Shown here: positions 54,151 to 62,357 of the stretch, in pieces
Layout of the letters: the number at the start of each line of letters is the position of its first letter
Numbering within the stretch: position 1 is the stretch's first letter
From: Paenibacillus harenae
GTDB lineage: Bacteria; Bacillota; Bacilli; Paenibacillales; Paenibacillaceae
Assembly: GCF_030812415.1 (NCBI RefSeq)
Contig: NZ_JAUSST010000007.1
Location: forward strand, 124,001 to 188,000
Direction: 5' to 3'
DNA: 64,000 nt
Notes under the pieces: generated by a model
Told to the model about the DNA's origin: nothing
The model's database searches: none
Seen by the model: only the letters and a program-made list of their open reading frames with translations
Translations under genes and position numbers: made by a program

Positions 54151-54324
54151 GAATCATTTACCGCCTTTCTCTTCTCCTGCAGATTGTGCATTATGTATAA
54201 TGAGCATAACGCTTAACTAGTTTAGTAACACCTCGCTTTAATAGATATGTATGCAGCTAGCAGCTAGCTGCTATTATTCCATTATGCCATAAAATAGGAC
54301 GCTCGCCAAAGGAGGATGCTTTCG

Positions 54325-55416
54325 TTGCCGTTTACGTTCAATGCCGCACATTATCCAGAAAGTCCTGGCTGCTATATGATGAAAGGCGCGGACGGCCGCA
54401 TCCTCTATATCGGCAAGTCCAAAAGCTTGCGGAATCGGCTGCGTTCCTACTTCACCAAGCAGCATGAGAACAAACGAATCAAACAGCTCGTAGATGAAAT
54501 CGCCTCTATCGAAATCGTGCTCGTCAATAACGAAGCGGAAAGTCTTCTTCTGGAAAACAATCTGATCAAACGCCATAAGCCGCCATACAACCGAGCGCTA
54601 ATGAAAGAAGAAAGCGGCTATGCTTACTTGCAGTTTACGAAGGAGAAGCTTCCGCGTCTCGGCGTCTATTACCGCAATCAAGCAAACCGTCTTTCCAAGG
54701 AAGCGACCGGCGAAAAGCTCGGTCCTTTCAAGAGCTCGCGGTATCGCGACGCGCTGCTGGCGTTCGTGGCCGAACATTACGGGCTGCGCACTTGCGATCC
54801 TATGCCGAAGCGCGTCTGCTTGCAATACCATATCGGAAAGTGCGGCGGCGTATGCGAGGGGCTCGTATCGGAGGCCGATTATTTGCACCAAGTACGCGAA
54901 GCGTCGGAGCTGCTGGCGGATCAGGGAGAAGGGTTAATGGAGGCATTGTATGCGAAGATGGAGCAATATGCAGAGCACATGCAGTTCGAGAAAGCGCAGC
55001 GGCTGCTGCTTAACATTCGCAACCTGGAGCAGGCGTCGGATAAGCAGATCGTGGAGCGGCAAGCCGCTATCGATCAGGATATCCTCTACTTTGAAGGGAC
55101 TTACGTGCTGATCGCGAGCGTGAAGGAGGGCATGCTGAACGACTTTCGACTGCTCTCGCTTGATGGCGCGCCGGGCGAAGCTGCTTATGACGATTTCCTC
55201 ATGGCGCAATATAATCCGCAGCTCGAAGGCCGTTCCAGGCCAAGCGAGCTGATCGTGAACACGATTGGCGATCTTGCGAAAGTACGCGCCGCGATCAATC
55301 GGCGCGGCGCATCCTCAATCAAGATCGCAATACCAAAGCGAGGAATCAAGTACGAGCTGTTGCAGCTGTGCAAGAGCAATTATGATTACCGAATCGCTCG
55401 GGCTGATCAAAGCTGA
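54325..55416 (+). CDS. Short UvrC-like protein: GIY-YIG, four-Cys motif and UVR region, no C-terminal nuclease
   Basis: About 363 aa from a TTG at 54325 (AAAGGAGG nine bases upstream); the ATG at 54316 lies on that site. Counting from that ATG, the GIY-YIG domain is at 12-95 (PGCYMM, ILYIGKSKSLRNRLRSYF) and the four iron-sulfur-type cysteines of UvrC are at 160, 168, 176 and 180 (CLQYHIGKCGGVC); a UVR-like helix region is at 205-245. UvrC is usually about 600 aa; here the RNase H-like 5' nuclease and the helix-hairpin-helix tail are absent. It should nick DNA on one side only, or act on another substrate. Not the main UvrC. Confidence 0.85.
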   Translation: MPFTFNAAHYPESPGCYMMKGADGRILYIGKSKSLRNRLRSYFTKQHENKRIKQLVDEIASIEIVLVNNEAESLLLENNLIKRHKPPYNRALMKEESGYAYLQFTKEKLPRLGVYYRNQANRLSKEATGEKLGPFKSSRYRDALLAFVAEHYGLRTCDPMPKRVCLQYHIGKCGGVCEGLVSEADYLHQVREASELLADQGEGLMEALYAKMEQYAEHMQFEKAQRLLLNIRNLEQASDKQIVERQAAIDQDILYFEGTYVLIASVKEGMLNDFRLLSLDGAPGEAAYDDFLMAQYNPQLEGRSRPSELIVNTIGDLAKVRAAINRRGASSIKIAIPKRGIKYELLQLCKSNYDYRIARADQS

Positions 55417-55518
55417 ACGGTCTTCCCCGAATTCATTCTCTCGAATATATCCATCCCGTCCAACCTCAAGTCGAACCGTTCATAGTCGTTCCAATCCCCC
55501 GCTGCGATGCGTCGCTTT

Positions 55519-56271
55519 TTACCCAATAAGCCACTCGCCGTCTTCTGGAATCGCAACTCTCTCCACAAGACTATCGGCAACAAGGCGTTCGCGCAAGTCT
55601 TCCCGCGTGACGAGGCAATGATTAATGGCGTCCATATGCACGGCAACAACCTTCGTATAAGGAGCATACCCGCAAATATTCACGATATCGTCTCCATCCA
55701 TCGTAATCGGATCGCCCTTAACGAAGCGCGCGCCGCCGGCGTTGACGACCGTTATCTCCGGATGATGCGCATCCAGTGCCTCACGGACCTCATCGCACCA
55801 AATTGTATCGCCCGCAATATATAAAGTCGGCTCGCCTTCGGCCTTCAACATGAAACCGGATACGTTGCCCATCATTTGACCGATTTCTCCAGTACCATGC
55901 TGTCCTCCGGTGCGGTAAATGGCAACGCCCTTATATACGATCGACTCTTCGATAGCCGCTATTTCCGAGAAGCCTGCCTTATGGAACGCCGGTTCGTCAC
56001 CCGGTTGGCACAGGATCGGCGTTGATTTCGGCAATGCAACGGCTGCCGATTCGTCCCAATGATCGGGGTGCAAATGAGATACCAGCACCGCTTGCGGCAA
56101 GAAATCCGATTCGTAGGATGAAGGCAATGAAACGAGCGGATTGCGTTTCGTGTTAGCGGTGTTGATTACCGGCGGATTAACGCCTGCATCACTGAACATC
56201 GGATCGACGAGAAATTCGATTCCGGCGTATTGCAAACGCAGCGTAGCGTGACGAATTAATTGAAGCTTCAT
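55519..56271 (-). CDS. Metallo-beta-lactamase fold hydrolase, UlaG-like
   Basis: 250 aa. Metal motif HLHPDHWD (about residues 86-93), then GDTIW and a C-terminal HMDAINHC. This is the UlaG/YtkL-like branch of the MBL family, acting on phosphate esters or lactones; the substrate is not known. It is divergent from an Lrp-type regulator 123 bp away, the likely controller. The short stretch downstream to 55416 holds at most a 39-codon frame that I do not accept as a gene. Confidence 0.88.
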   Translation of the reverse strand: MKLQLIRHATLRLQYAGIEFLVDPMFSDAGVNPPVINTANTKRNPLVSLPSSYESDFLPQAVLVSHLHPDHWDESAAVALPKSTPILCQPGDEPAFHKAGFSEIAAIEESIVYKGVAIYRTGGQHGTGEIGQMMGNVSGFMLKAEGEPTLYIAGDTIWCDEVREALDAHHPEITVVNAGGARFVKGDPITMDGDDIVNICGYAPYTKVVAVHMDAINHCLVTREDLRERLVADSLVERVAIPEDGEWLIG

Positions 56272-56394
56272 GAGTATTCCTCTTCTCTATAAGTTATGGG
56301 TTCTGTTACAATTATAAAATAATTCAGTACCCGGACACATAACCTCATGAAACGAAAGCGCTTCTTCTACTTTCACAATGAAAGGAAAACGATA

Positions 56395-56826
56395 ATGCTA
56401 AGCAACCCATCCTTCGACGAAGTCGATCTTCATATCCTTCGCTATCTCGTGGAGGACGCTACCCGCTCCCATAAGGAAATCGGACAGCTTGTCCATCTGA
56501 CGGGCCAGGCGGTCGGAGCCCGCATACGCAAGCTGCAGGACGCAGGCGTAATTGAAGGTTATACGGTACGCTGGAATCCGAAGAAAATCGGTCAAATCGT
56601 GGAAGCGTTCATCATTGTTTTCTTGCAATCAAGCGATGCCCATCAATCATTCCTCTCGTACGTACAAAACAACAGGTTAATTGCCGAGGCTCATCGCGTC
56701 AGCGGCGAAGGTTGCTACTGGATAAAAGTTCGCACGGTATCGCATGATGAGCTCAATTCGTTCTTGGACGAGCTGCTGGCATTCGGCAATTACAAGGTGA
56801 GCCTATCCCTTACCCAAGTGAAATAG
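56395..56826 (+). CDS. Lrp/AsnC family transcriptional regulator
   Basis: 143 aa from ATG 56395 (AAAGG nine bases upstream); the frame is open to 56347. N-terminal HTH: DLHILRYLVEDATRSHKEIG with recognition helix LTGQAVGARIRKLQDAGVI; C-terminal RAM ligand domain with HRVSGEGCYWIKVRTVSHDE. It probably controls the divergent MBL gene in response to a small ligand such as an amino acid. Confidence 0.9.
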   Translation: MLSNPSFDEVDLHILRYLVEDATRSHKEIGQLVHLTGQAVGARIRKLQDAGVIEGYTVRWNPKKIGQIVEAFIIVFLQSSDAHQSFLSYVQNNRLIAEAHRVSGEGCYWIKVRTVSHDELNSFLDELLAFGNYKVSLSLTQVK

Positions 56827-56867
56827 CCGAGCGGTCAACGGAAACCCATCTTCCGTACCGCTCGGCT
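56825..56867. terminator. Bidirectional terminator
   Basis: AGCCGAGCGGT (56825-56835) pairs with ACCGCTCGGCT (56857-56867), with an inner ACGGAA/TTCCGT stem. It serves the convergent Lrp and GNAT genes. Confidence 0.82.
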
Positions 56868-57394
56868 TATTCATTGCGTATCCAGAACCTTTTGATCACA
56901 TTGCCGTCTTCCTCAATAAAATCCATGTCTGGGCTGCCCCCGTTTTTGAGGATCGTTTTGGCAGAGGCTGTATTGATTGCGTCGCATACGACCAGCACCT
57001 CGCTAATGCCCAGTTGTTTAGCCTCGATCAACGCGAGCCGCAGCAGCTCGCCCGCGTACCCTTTCCTGCGTTCCGACGTCCGTATGCCATATCCGATATG
57101 CCCTCCCCTATCCATAAGAAACGGGGTCAGCGAATGTCTGAGGTTCGCAACGCCTAGCAGTCGATTCTGTTCCGTCACGAGCCAGTAGGTCGAATCAGGC
57201 ACCCAGCCTTCAGGCAGGTTTATTCCTTTCTCCCGTTCCGCATACCATGCGAGCATCCCTTCGAAATCGGCAGGATTTTTGCTAACGACCCAAGGCACGG
57301 CATCCTCTCCGCTCTGCAGCCACTCTCTATAGTACTCCATATAAGCGTCCTTCAAAGCTTCTGTCGGCTTCGTTAACCGCAGCTTCTCCATCAT
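56867..57394 (-). CDS. GNAT family N-acetyltransferase
   Basis: 175 aa from ATG 57394 (or 57391; both follow GGGGGAG). YafP/PhnO-like GNAT with GHIGYGIRTSERRKGYAGELL, where RRKGYA is the acetyl-CoA loop, and a C-terminal SPDMDFIEEDGNVIKRFW. In these proteins the donor is acetyl-CoA; the acceptor here is unknown. Confidence 0.87.
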   Translation of the reverse strand: MMEKLRLTKPTEALKDAYMEYYREWLQSGEDAVPWVVSKNPADFEGMLAWYAEREKGINLPEGWVPDSTYWLVTEQNRLLGVANLRHSLTPFLMDRGGHIGYGIRTSERRKGYAGELLRLALIEAKQLGISEVLVVCDAINTASAKTILKNGGSPDMDFIEEDGNVIKRFWIRNE

Positions 57395-57570
57395 GCTCCC
57401 CCTTAAATGCTGATACAATCCAACGTTTCAACTTTCCATTCTCTATGAAACTAAAATTACCTTCTCTACTGCAACTATAATTCGCGTCCGCTCGTTAATA
57501 GGATAGATTTGGTTTTTTTTACAGAAAAGAAGCATTAAACGTATTGAAACATTAAGGAGGGGAATCGTTT

Positions 57571-58596
57571 ATGGGTAAAAAAAGAATGTTAGTTGGTATC
57601 GCCGCCGTTCTGACCGGAGTCGCTTTGCTTGTGAACAGCACGCCGGTATTCGCAACCGTCACCTCATTCGGCAAATGGGCGAGCAGGACGAAGACCATGT
57701 ATGTGGATTCCGCGAGCGCCTCGACGCCTTGGGGAACCGGAGCCGCCAAATGGAGGAACAGTACGAACTTCAATGTAACGACAACGTTAGGTACAAGCTC
57801 AACCTATTACGCCTATAACGTAAATACATCGATGGCCACTTGGGACGGCAACTGTACGTTCACTGTATCCGGCGGCATTATTACGAAAGCTATTTTAAAC
57901 ATCAATACTTACTTTACTTCGAACAGCAAATATACCTCCAGCATTCTTGCAGCTCTTACCGCACATGAGGTGGGACATTCGCTTGGCTTGGAACATACGT
58001 CCGTTGCCGAGACCAGCTCTATTATGCATCCCCACACTTTCAAGTCCGACGGCACGCCGGCGAGAGCTCTCTCTCCTTCGGCAAACGACATTGGCGTTGT
58101 AAATGGCTTGTACCCGCTCGAGACAAGCTCATCATCGGAAGCCACCCTTACCGATCCGGCTGAAATGGAGGACGGCGTATACGTGCACCCTTCATGGGCC
58201 GTATATTATGAAGATGAGGAAGCTATGGCAGAAGCCGCCGACCTCGTCGTACGCGCCCAAGTCACGAAAGAAATCGGGAGCAAGTACAAGAAAGGCGATT
58301 ACACCAATTACACGACTGATGTTAACGCAAAGATCTTAGAGGTGTTGAAAGGCGAGCATGATTCCGGCAAAACGATTACGGTATCGCAAATGGGCGGTCA
58401 CGATGGCTCCGTGACTGTTTTCTCCGATGCAACCACCTACTTGGAGAAAGGGCAAGAAGTTGTCCTATTCCTGCGCAAAATCGGTGATCAGAGCTATATT
58501 CCGATCAACGAGGACGAAGGGATTTATGTAGGCGAATCGGATGCATTTACGAATATTGCCTCCGATAAGAAGCTGGACAAAAAGAAGATTAATTAA
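57571..58596 (+). CDS. Secreted matrixin-like zinc metalloprotease
   Basis: 341 aa. Signal peptide 1-28 ending TPVFA. Metzincin motif HEVGHSLGLEH (132-142: His132, Glu133, His136, His142) and Met-turn SSIMHPH with Met152 define an M10 matrixin-type protease. The catalytic domain ends near 185; residues 200-341 are an extra domain (ADLVVRAQV, VLKGEHDSGKTITVSQMGG) I know from other secreted bacterial proteins but cannot name. AAGGAGGGG is eight bases before the ATG. A small lipoprotein gene follows 51 bp later. Confidence 0.88.
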   Translation: MGKKRMLVGIAAVLTGVALLVNSTPVFATVTSFGKWASRTKTMYVDSASASTPWGTGAAKWRNSTNFNVTTTLGTSSTYYAYNVNTSMATWDGNCTFTVSGGIITKAILNINTYFTSNSKYTSSILAALTAHEVGHSLGLEHTSVAETSSIMHPHTFKSDGTPARALSPSANDIGVVNGLYPLETSSSSEATLTDPAEMEDGVYVHPSWAVYYEDEEAMAEAADLVVRAQVTKEIGSKYKKGDYTNYTTDVNAKILEVLKGEHDSGKTITVSQMGGHDGSVTVFSDATTYLEKGQEVVLFLRKIGDQSYIPINEDEGIYVGESDAFTNIASDKKLDKKKIN

Positions 58597-58647
58597 TCCG
58601 AAACATACAGTCGGCTTGTTACGTCATTAGGATGAGGTGATAATCAG

Positions 58648-59085
58648 ATGAGGAAAATACTTATTGTTCTAATGATCGTTTTCGCCAGTGCCTGCTCGAA
58701 TGGCGATTCAACCGACAGGGGAAAGAACGAGCAAGCCGACTCCTCTGCTATGAATGTGTCTACGACGAGCAGCAGCCAAAAAACTACCGAAAATCCAGAA
58801 AACATAGAGGTGCGTTCATCCGCTTCTACCCCTTATCCTTTAGTCACATGGGATAGTCGATTGTATCGTATAACCACCGAGGAAATAACCGAGGCAGAAG
58901 AAACAATAGGTGAGATTATGTTGATGTCCCTAGAGGCGACGAACTTATCTCCCGTCAATTACTCCAATTATTACGAGAAAGGAACGAAGCTATGGTCGAT
59001 CAAGCAAGTCGATACGAGCGTTGCCATCGCGGTCGAATACGCCCCCGGAAAATTTGTGAAGGCTGTAGAACGTTCCGCGGAATAA
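58648..59085 (+). CDS. Small lipoprotein of unknown function
   Basis: 145 aa. Signal sequence with lipobox FASAC (Cys16), then a Ser/Thr/Asn-rich linker to about residue 50 and a compact C-terminal domain. GAGGTG lies before the ATG. It follows the metalloprotease by 51 bp on the same strand, so they probably share a transcript; a function connected with the protease, such as an inhibitor or anchor, is only a guess. Confidence 0.75.
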   Translation: MRKILIVLMIVFASACSNGDSTDRGKNEQADSSAMNVSTTSSSQKTTENPENIEVRSSASTPYPLVTWDSRLYRITTEEITEAEETIGEIMLMSLEATNLSPVNYSNYYEKGTKLWSIKQVDTSVAIAVEYAPGKFVKAVERSAE

Positions 59086-59172
59086 CCGGACCAGCTTGAT
59101 CTTTTGGGCTTGGACCGTCTCATCCACGATCGGCGTTTCCCGACGAGGGCCAAGCTCCAGATCGAAGAGCAG

Positions 59173-59206
59173 CGTGCTACACTCTCCGTAACGGAGGTGT
59201 AGCACG
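59173..59206. terminator. Two-step hairpin, possible terminator
   Basis: CGTGCTACAC (59173-59182) pairs with GTGTAGCACG (59197-59206), and CTCCGT with ACGGAG inside it. No T-run follows on either strand, so it may be another structured element. Confidence 0.5.
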
Positions 59207-59263
59207 AACAAAAAAGCCAGGTATGAAAATAGGACTCTGACCGCCTTGATGATTCGTCATGAC

Positions 59264-59539
59264 CTAATGTTCCACTCGCTCAACCTTAACGAGGCTCGCA
59301 TCAACCTTTGATACAATCGTTTTGTCGCCCTTACTCGTCAGCTCGACGTACTCTCCAGGCAGCAAGTGAATATACGGCATGATTCCGAAGTCGGCGTTTG
59401 TTTTCGTTTCCGTCGTGCCGTCGGCCATATGGATCATGAACGTGAACGGATCGACCGTATCGTCGGATACGGAATCGAGTTTAAGGCAGAATTTGCATCC
59501 GCTTGATTCTCCTTCAAGCATCAACGCTGCTTTTTTCAT
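59264..59539 (-). CDS. Hypothetical protein with CxxC motif, 91 aa
   Basis: 91 aa from ATG 59539, with AAAGGG seven bases upstream and one base after the HD-gene stop, so the two are coupled. Soluble and beta-rich, with SGCKFCLKL (a CxxC that could bind metal) near the N-terminus and GIMPYIHLLPGEYVEL later. I do not recognise it. The tight coupling suggests it works with or depends on the HD hydrolase. Confidence 0.65.
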   Translation of the reverse strand: MKKAALMLEGESSGCKFCLKLDSVSDDTVDPFTFMIHMADGTTETKTNADFGIMPYIHLLPGEYVELTSKGDKTIVSKVDASLVKVERVEH

Positions 59540-59540
59540 C

Positions 59541-60170
59541 TTAATACCCTTTGTACTCATCGTTCGATAGTTCCTCCCGAGCTGCGATCAGCCATGGATG
59601 GACGAGTTTCATGTTCGCCCTGTTGTCCCATAGGTGATCGAGATAGATCAAGATGCCTTCGATGAGTTGGTCGTTGTTCACTTTATCCTTAATGTCCTGA
59701 AGGTATGGATGCTCGCCTGGAAGCTCCCAAGCCATTTTGTCCGAGATGAACAGTACCTTATCGAGCAGCGTCGATTGCGCCTTTAAAGTGGTATGGCATT
59801 CAATGGCATTAAGGATCTCTTCGTCCTCGATCCCGAACAATGGAGCTGCCATTGCCCTCGACAGCTTCTGATGAACGATTCGGGCATACGTCCGCTCCTC
59901 GTCCATAATCGCGACCCCCAGCTTCTCTGCGGTAACCATCATGTCGCTCACGGGGATGACGTTGCTAATATCGTGCAGGAACGCCGCCATCACGGCTTTC
60001 TTCGAATCGGCCTCGTATCGTTCTGCAACCCGAAGCGCGACTCCGGCTACCTTGTATGTATGATCAAGCGATTCCAAATCATTGTTTGCCTCGAAAAATT
60101 GCTTAATGTCCATTCGTAAATTGCCTGTAGCCTGAAAGCCCTGCACGTATGGTTGTAAAACCTCGTTCAT
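59541..60170 (-). CDS. HD domain hydrolase, YqeK-like
   Basis: 209 aa. Metal-binding HD-fold residues: HTYKVAGVAL (first His), AFLHDIS (His-Asp), then HQKLSRAMA, IECHTT and ISDKMAW. The spacing resembles YqeK, which splits Ap4A in bacilli, but another nucleotide substrate is possible. GGGGG is seven bases before the ATG. The 91-aa gene follows with one base between them. Confidence 0.78.
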   Translation of the reverse strand: MNEVLQPYVQGFQATGNLRMDIKQFFEANNDLESLDHTYKVAGVALRVAERYEADSKKAVMAAFLHDISNVIPVSDMMVTAEKLGVAIMDEERTYARIVHQKLSRAMAAPLFGIEDEEILNAIECHTTLKAQSTLLDKVLFISDKMAWELPGEHPYLQDIKDKVNNDQLIEGILIYLDHLWDNRANMKLVHPWLIAAREELSNDEYKGY

Positions 60171-60524
60171 CGGAACGCCCCCGCCTCTGTTTATTTTTGG
60201 GTTAGAATAGTCGAATGAAACACCACTTCTCTATAACCACTTTATTTTATATCATTTGTTAAAATTTTGAAATATGAATTCGATTTCGAGTATTTTGGGT
60301 TTAGTTTGATGTCTTCAAATTAATCTGGCTGTGAATGGCCCTACTATCCATTCTGCAACGACAGCGCGCTTAGACCGCCGTTTCTATCCCATTCGTAGCA
60401 GATTATGCAATGGAGCAAGCAACAAGGACATGAAGGGAGTAAATCTGCTAAAATAGTTAAAACGACGAGTTTTCTAAGTTTCGTCATAGGATTGTACTTG
60501 TACTTAAACGGAAGGAAATACTCC
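60171..60524. other. Divergent control region, no gene seen
   Basis: 354 bp between the HD and pentapeptide genes. A 9-bp inverted repeat TAGCAGATT (60396-60404)/AATCTGCTA (60442-60450) is the only structure noted. The left part is AT-rich and may hold promoters. Confidence 0.45.
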
Positions 60525-61409
60525 ATGCAACCTAATCATGAGAACAAGAACCATAGCTATAATAACCCTACGGATTACGCCCTAGAGCTTAAAGCCGATT
60601 GCGAGAGCTGCTTCGGCCTATGCTGCGTATCGCTCCCCTTCTCGGCCTCGGTAGACTTCGGGATGGACAAGAGCGCCGGGCAGCCTTGTCCCAGCTTAAG
60701 AGACGACTTTCGTTGCGGCGTTCACGATACTTTGCGTCAGCGGGGATTTCGCGGCTGCACGGTATACGACTGCTTCGGGGCAGGCCAGAAGGTGTCCCAA
60801 ATCACTTACGGCGGGCGAAGCTGGCGCGAAGCACCGGACACAGCGAGGCAAATGTACGAGGTTTTTCCGACCATATGGCAGCTTCACGAGCTGCTCTGGT
60901 ATTTGGCGGAAGCGCTCCGGCTAGCGCGTGATGACGATACGATCAAGGGCGCGCTCCTCTCCGCGTTCGAAGAAACGGAACGTCTTACGCTCATGAAGCC
61001 AATCGAGATTCTATCGATCGATATAGCGAAGCATCGGGCAGACGTTAATGTGCTGCTCCTTCAAGCAAGCGAGGGAGTACGGAAGCAAACGTTGCGGCAA
61101 ATCAAGACGCAGCCCAAGTGGCCTAAGAAAGCGGGACGCGGCGCCGATCTCATCGGTGCGAAGCTGAGAGGCGCGGACCTAAGAGCCGCTAATCTACGGG
61201 GGGCCTATCTGATTGCGGCAGATCTTAGAAGGGCCGATCTGAGAGCGGCCGACCTCATCGGCGCCGACTTCCGCGATACCGATATTCGCGGCACCGATCT
61301 ATCCGAGAGCCTCTTCCTGACTCAGGCTCAGATGAATGCGGCGAAGGGCGATGCCTCTACGAAGCTCCCCGCCGCGCTTACCGCTCCTGCGCACTGGCTC
61401 GCGAACTAG
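60525..61409 (+). CDS. Cys-rich pentapeptide-repeat protein
   Basis: 294 aa from ATG 60525 (GGAAGG about nine bases upstream). The N-terminal 70 residues hold a dense Cys pattern: CESCFGLCC, then CPSL, CGVH, GCTVYDC, likely binding metal or an iron-sulfur cluster. After a helical middle part, residues about 205-275 are pentapeptide repeats (ADLRAANLRGAYLIAADL), which fold as a right-handed beta-helix. The same N-terminal Cys module joined to pentapeptide repeats occurs in other soil bacteria. Function unknown; DNA mimicry is known for some pentapeptide proteins but not shown here. Confidence 0.82.
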   Translation: MQPNHENKNHSYNNPTDYALELKADCESCFGLCCVSLPFSASVDFGMDKSAGQPCPSLRDDFRCGVHDTLRQRGFRGCTVYDCFGAGQKVSQITYGGRSWREAPDTARQMYEVFPTIWQLHELLWYLAEALRLARDDDTIKGALLSAFEETERLTLMKPIEILSIDIAKHRADVNVLLLQASEGVRKQTLRQIKTQPKWPKKAGRGADLIGAKLRGADLRAANLRGAYLIAADLRRADLRAADLIGADFRDTDIRGTDLSESLFLTQAQMNAAKGDASTKLPAALTAPAHWLAN

Positions 61410-61554
61410 AATGAAATTCCTTGGTCGTTATACGACTTGACCGCTCTTTTCGGAGCCATGCTGCGCCAAGCTTCGCCAAGCACCCTTTCACCTCGCGCGG
61501 ATCGTCATGATTCATATGTAACCGATATAGCCGCTCGCAATATTGGGTCGCCAA
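61378..61554 (-). CDS. Doubtful small frame, 58 codons
   Basis: Minus-strand frame of 58 codons from TTG 61554, or shorter from ATG 61515. Residues 1-38 look like an amphipathic helix protein (CERLYRLHMNHDDPREVKGC), but there is no ribosome site and the end overlaps the pentapeptide gene. It could be a decayed gene. Confidence 0.22.
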   Translation of the reverse strand: MATQYCERLYRLHMNHDDPREVKGCLAKLGAAWLRKERSSRITTKEFHSSSRASAQER

Positions 61555-61617
61555 TTTTCAAAAAAGAGAAATTGCTTCGAAACGAGTTTCCTGTTTTGGC
61601 CGAACGGGCAATATAAA

Positions 61618-61649
61618 GCGGCAACAAGTTCAACGTACCCGGTTGCCGC
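61618..61649 (-). terminator. Hairpin after the SLH remnant
   Basis: GCGGCAAC (61618-61625) pairs with GTTGCCGC (61642-61649), 15 bp after the SLH reading frame ends; the downstream side (minus strand) reads TTTATATTG. Confidence 0.65.
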
Positions 61650-61663
61650 CCGCGCTCTTATCG

Positions 61664-62290
61664 TCACTCGCTCTGCAAAGCAAGCATTTTCAGTAATACC
61701 GTAATCGCTTCCGCCCTCGTCGTCTTGCCGCTAGGATCGAATGCGTTATCGCCTTTGCCTTGGATGAGTCCCAGCTGGTGGAGAGCTTCTACCGCTCCTC
61801 TTGCCCAGGCCGGAATCATATCATTGTCCGCGAATCCCGTAACATCGACCTTTTCGATCGATAGCTTCAACGCGCTTGAAATAATGGCTGCCATCTCGGA
61901 GCGGGTAATCGGTGCATTCGGACGGAAGCTTCCATCTTCATAGCCATGGATAATGCCTGCTTGCAAGGCTTGTGCCACCGCTCGCTGCGCCCATGCCGCA
62001 ATATTCGTCGTATCGCTGAACGTTAACGGCAAGCCTTCGCTATTCGGCTTCAGCGCATTCATGATCATGACGGCAAATTCGGCCCGTGTCACCGTATGGT
62101 TAGGACGGAACGTCCCGTCCGGGTAACCGCCGACAATGCCGGCACTGACCGCTTCCTTGATGTTCGCTGCAGCCCAGTGCTCGGCAACGTCGCTGAAGGT
62201 TGTCGTAGGCTCGGGCTCGGTTGGCGTCGTTGGCTTTTCAGGAAACGGAGAAGGTGAAGGTTGCTTTCATTGCCAGCGTCGTTTCCAGAC
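61664..62290 (-). pseudogene. Three S-layer homology domains from a broken surface-protein gene
   Basis: The frame encodes a Pro/Thr/Ser linker (PTTPTEPEPTTTFSD) followed by three SLH domains, ending at 61664: landmarks GGYPDGTFRPNHTVTRAEF, GYEDGSFRPNAPITRSEM and GKGDNAFDPSGKTTRAEA. SLH triplets anchor proteins to cell-wall polymers. Upstream, a stop (TGA near 62269) interrupts the linker and homologous-looking residues continue in another frame (LLPSGNDAGNES), then a further stop. No signal peptide or start is present before the next gene at 62358. So this is the tail of a larger secreted protein whose front is lost. Confidence 0.65.
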
Positions 62291-62357
62291 GGGAGCAAAG
62301 TTGTTTCAAATCATTCCTTGACGGGTACGGTTACATAAAAAAGCCGGAGGGGATAGG

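Noticed and set aside
54259..54272. Perfect 14-bp palindrome AGCAGCTAGCTGCT between uppP and the UvrC-like gene
   Set aside because: It is built from tandem CAGCTAG units, has no T-run and no evident target gene; could be chance or a simple repeat.
55407..55667. 86-codon minus-strand frame after the MBL gene
   Set aside because: Most of it is a shadow of the MBL gene; the last 39 codons look slightly gene-like but lack a ribosome site.
56350..56372. GAAAGCGCTTC as a cre site near the Lrp/MBL promoter
   Set aside because: The core fits but the outer bases of the cre consensus do not, and a sugar link is missing.
58990..59211. 73-codon minus-strand frame with a gene-like stretch LRYGECSTLLFDLEL
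   Set aside because: It lies over the lipoprotein gene end and the nested hairpin, has no start signal, and runs opposite to the better-supported gene.
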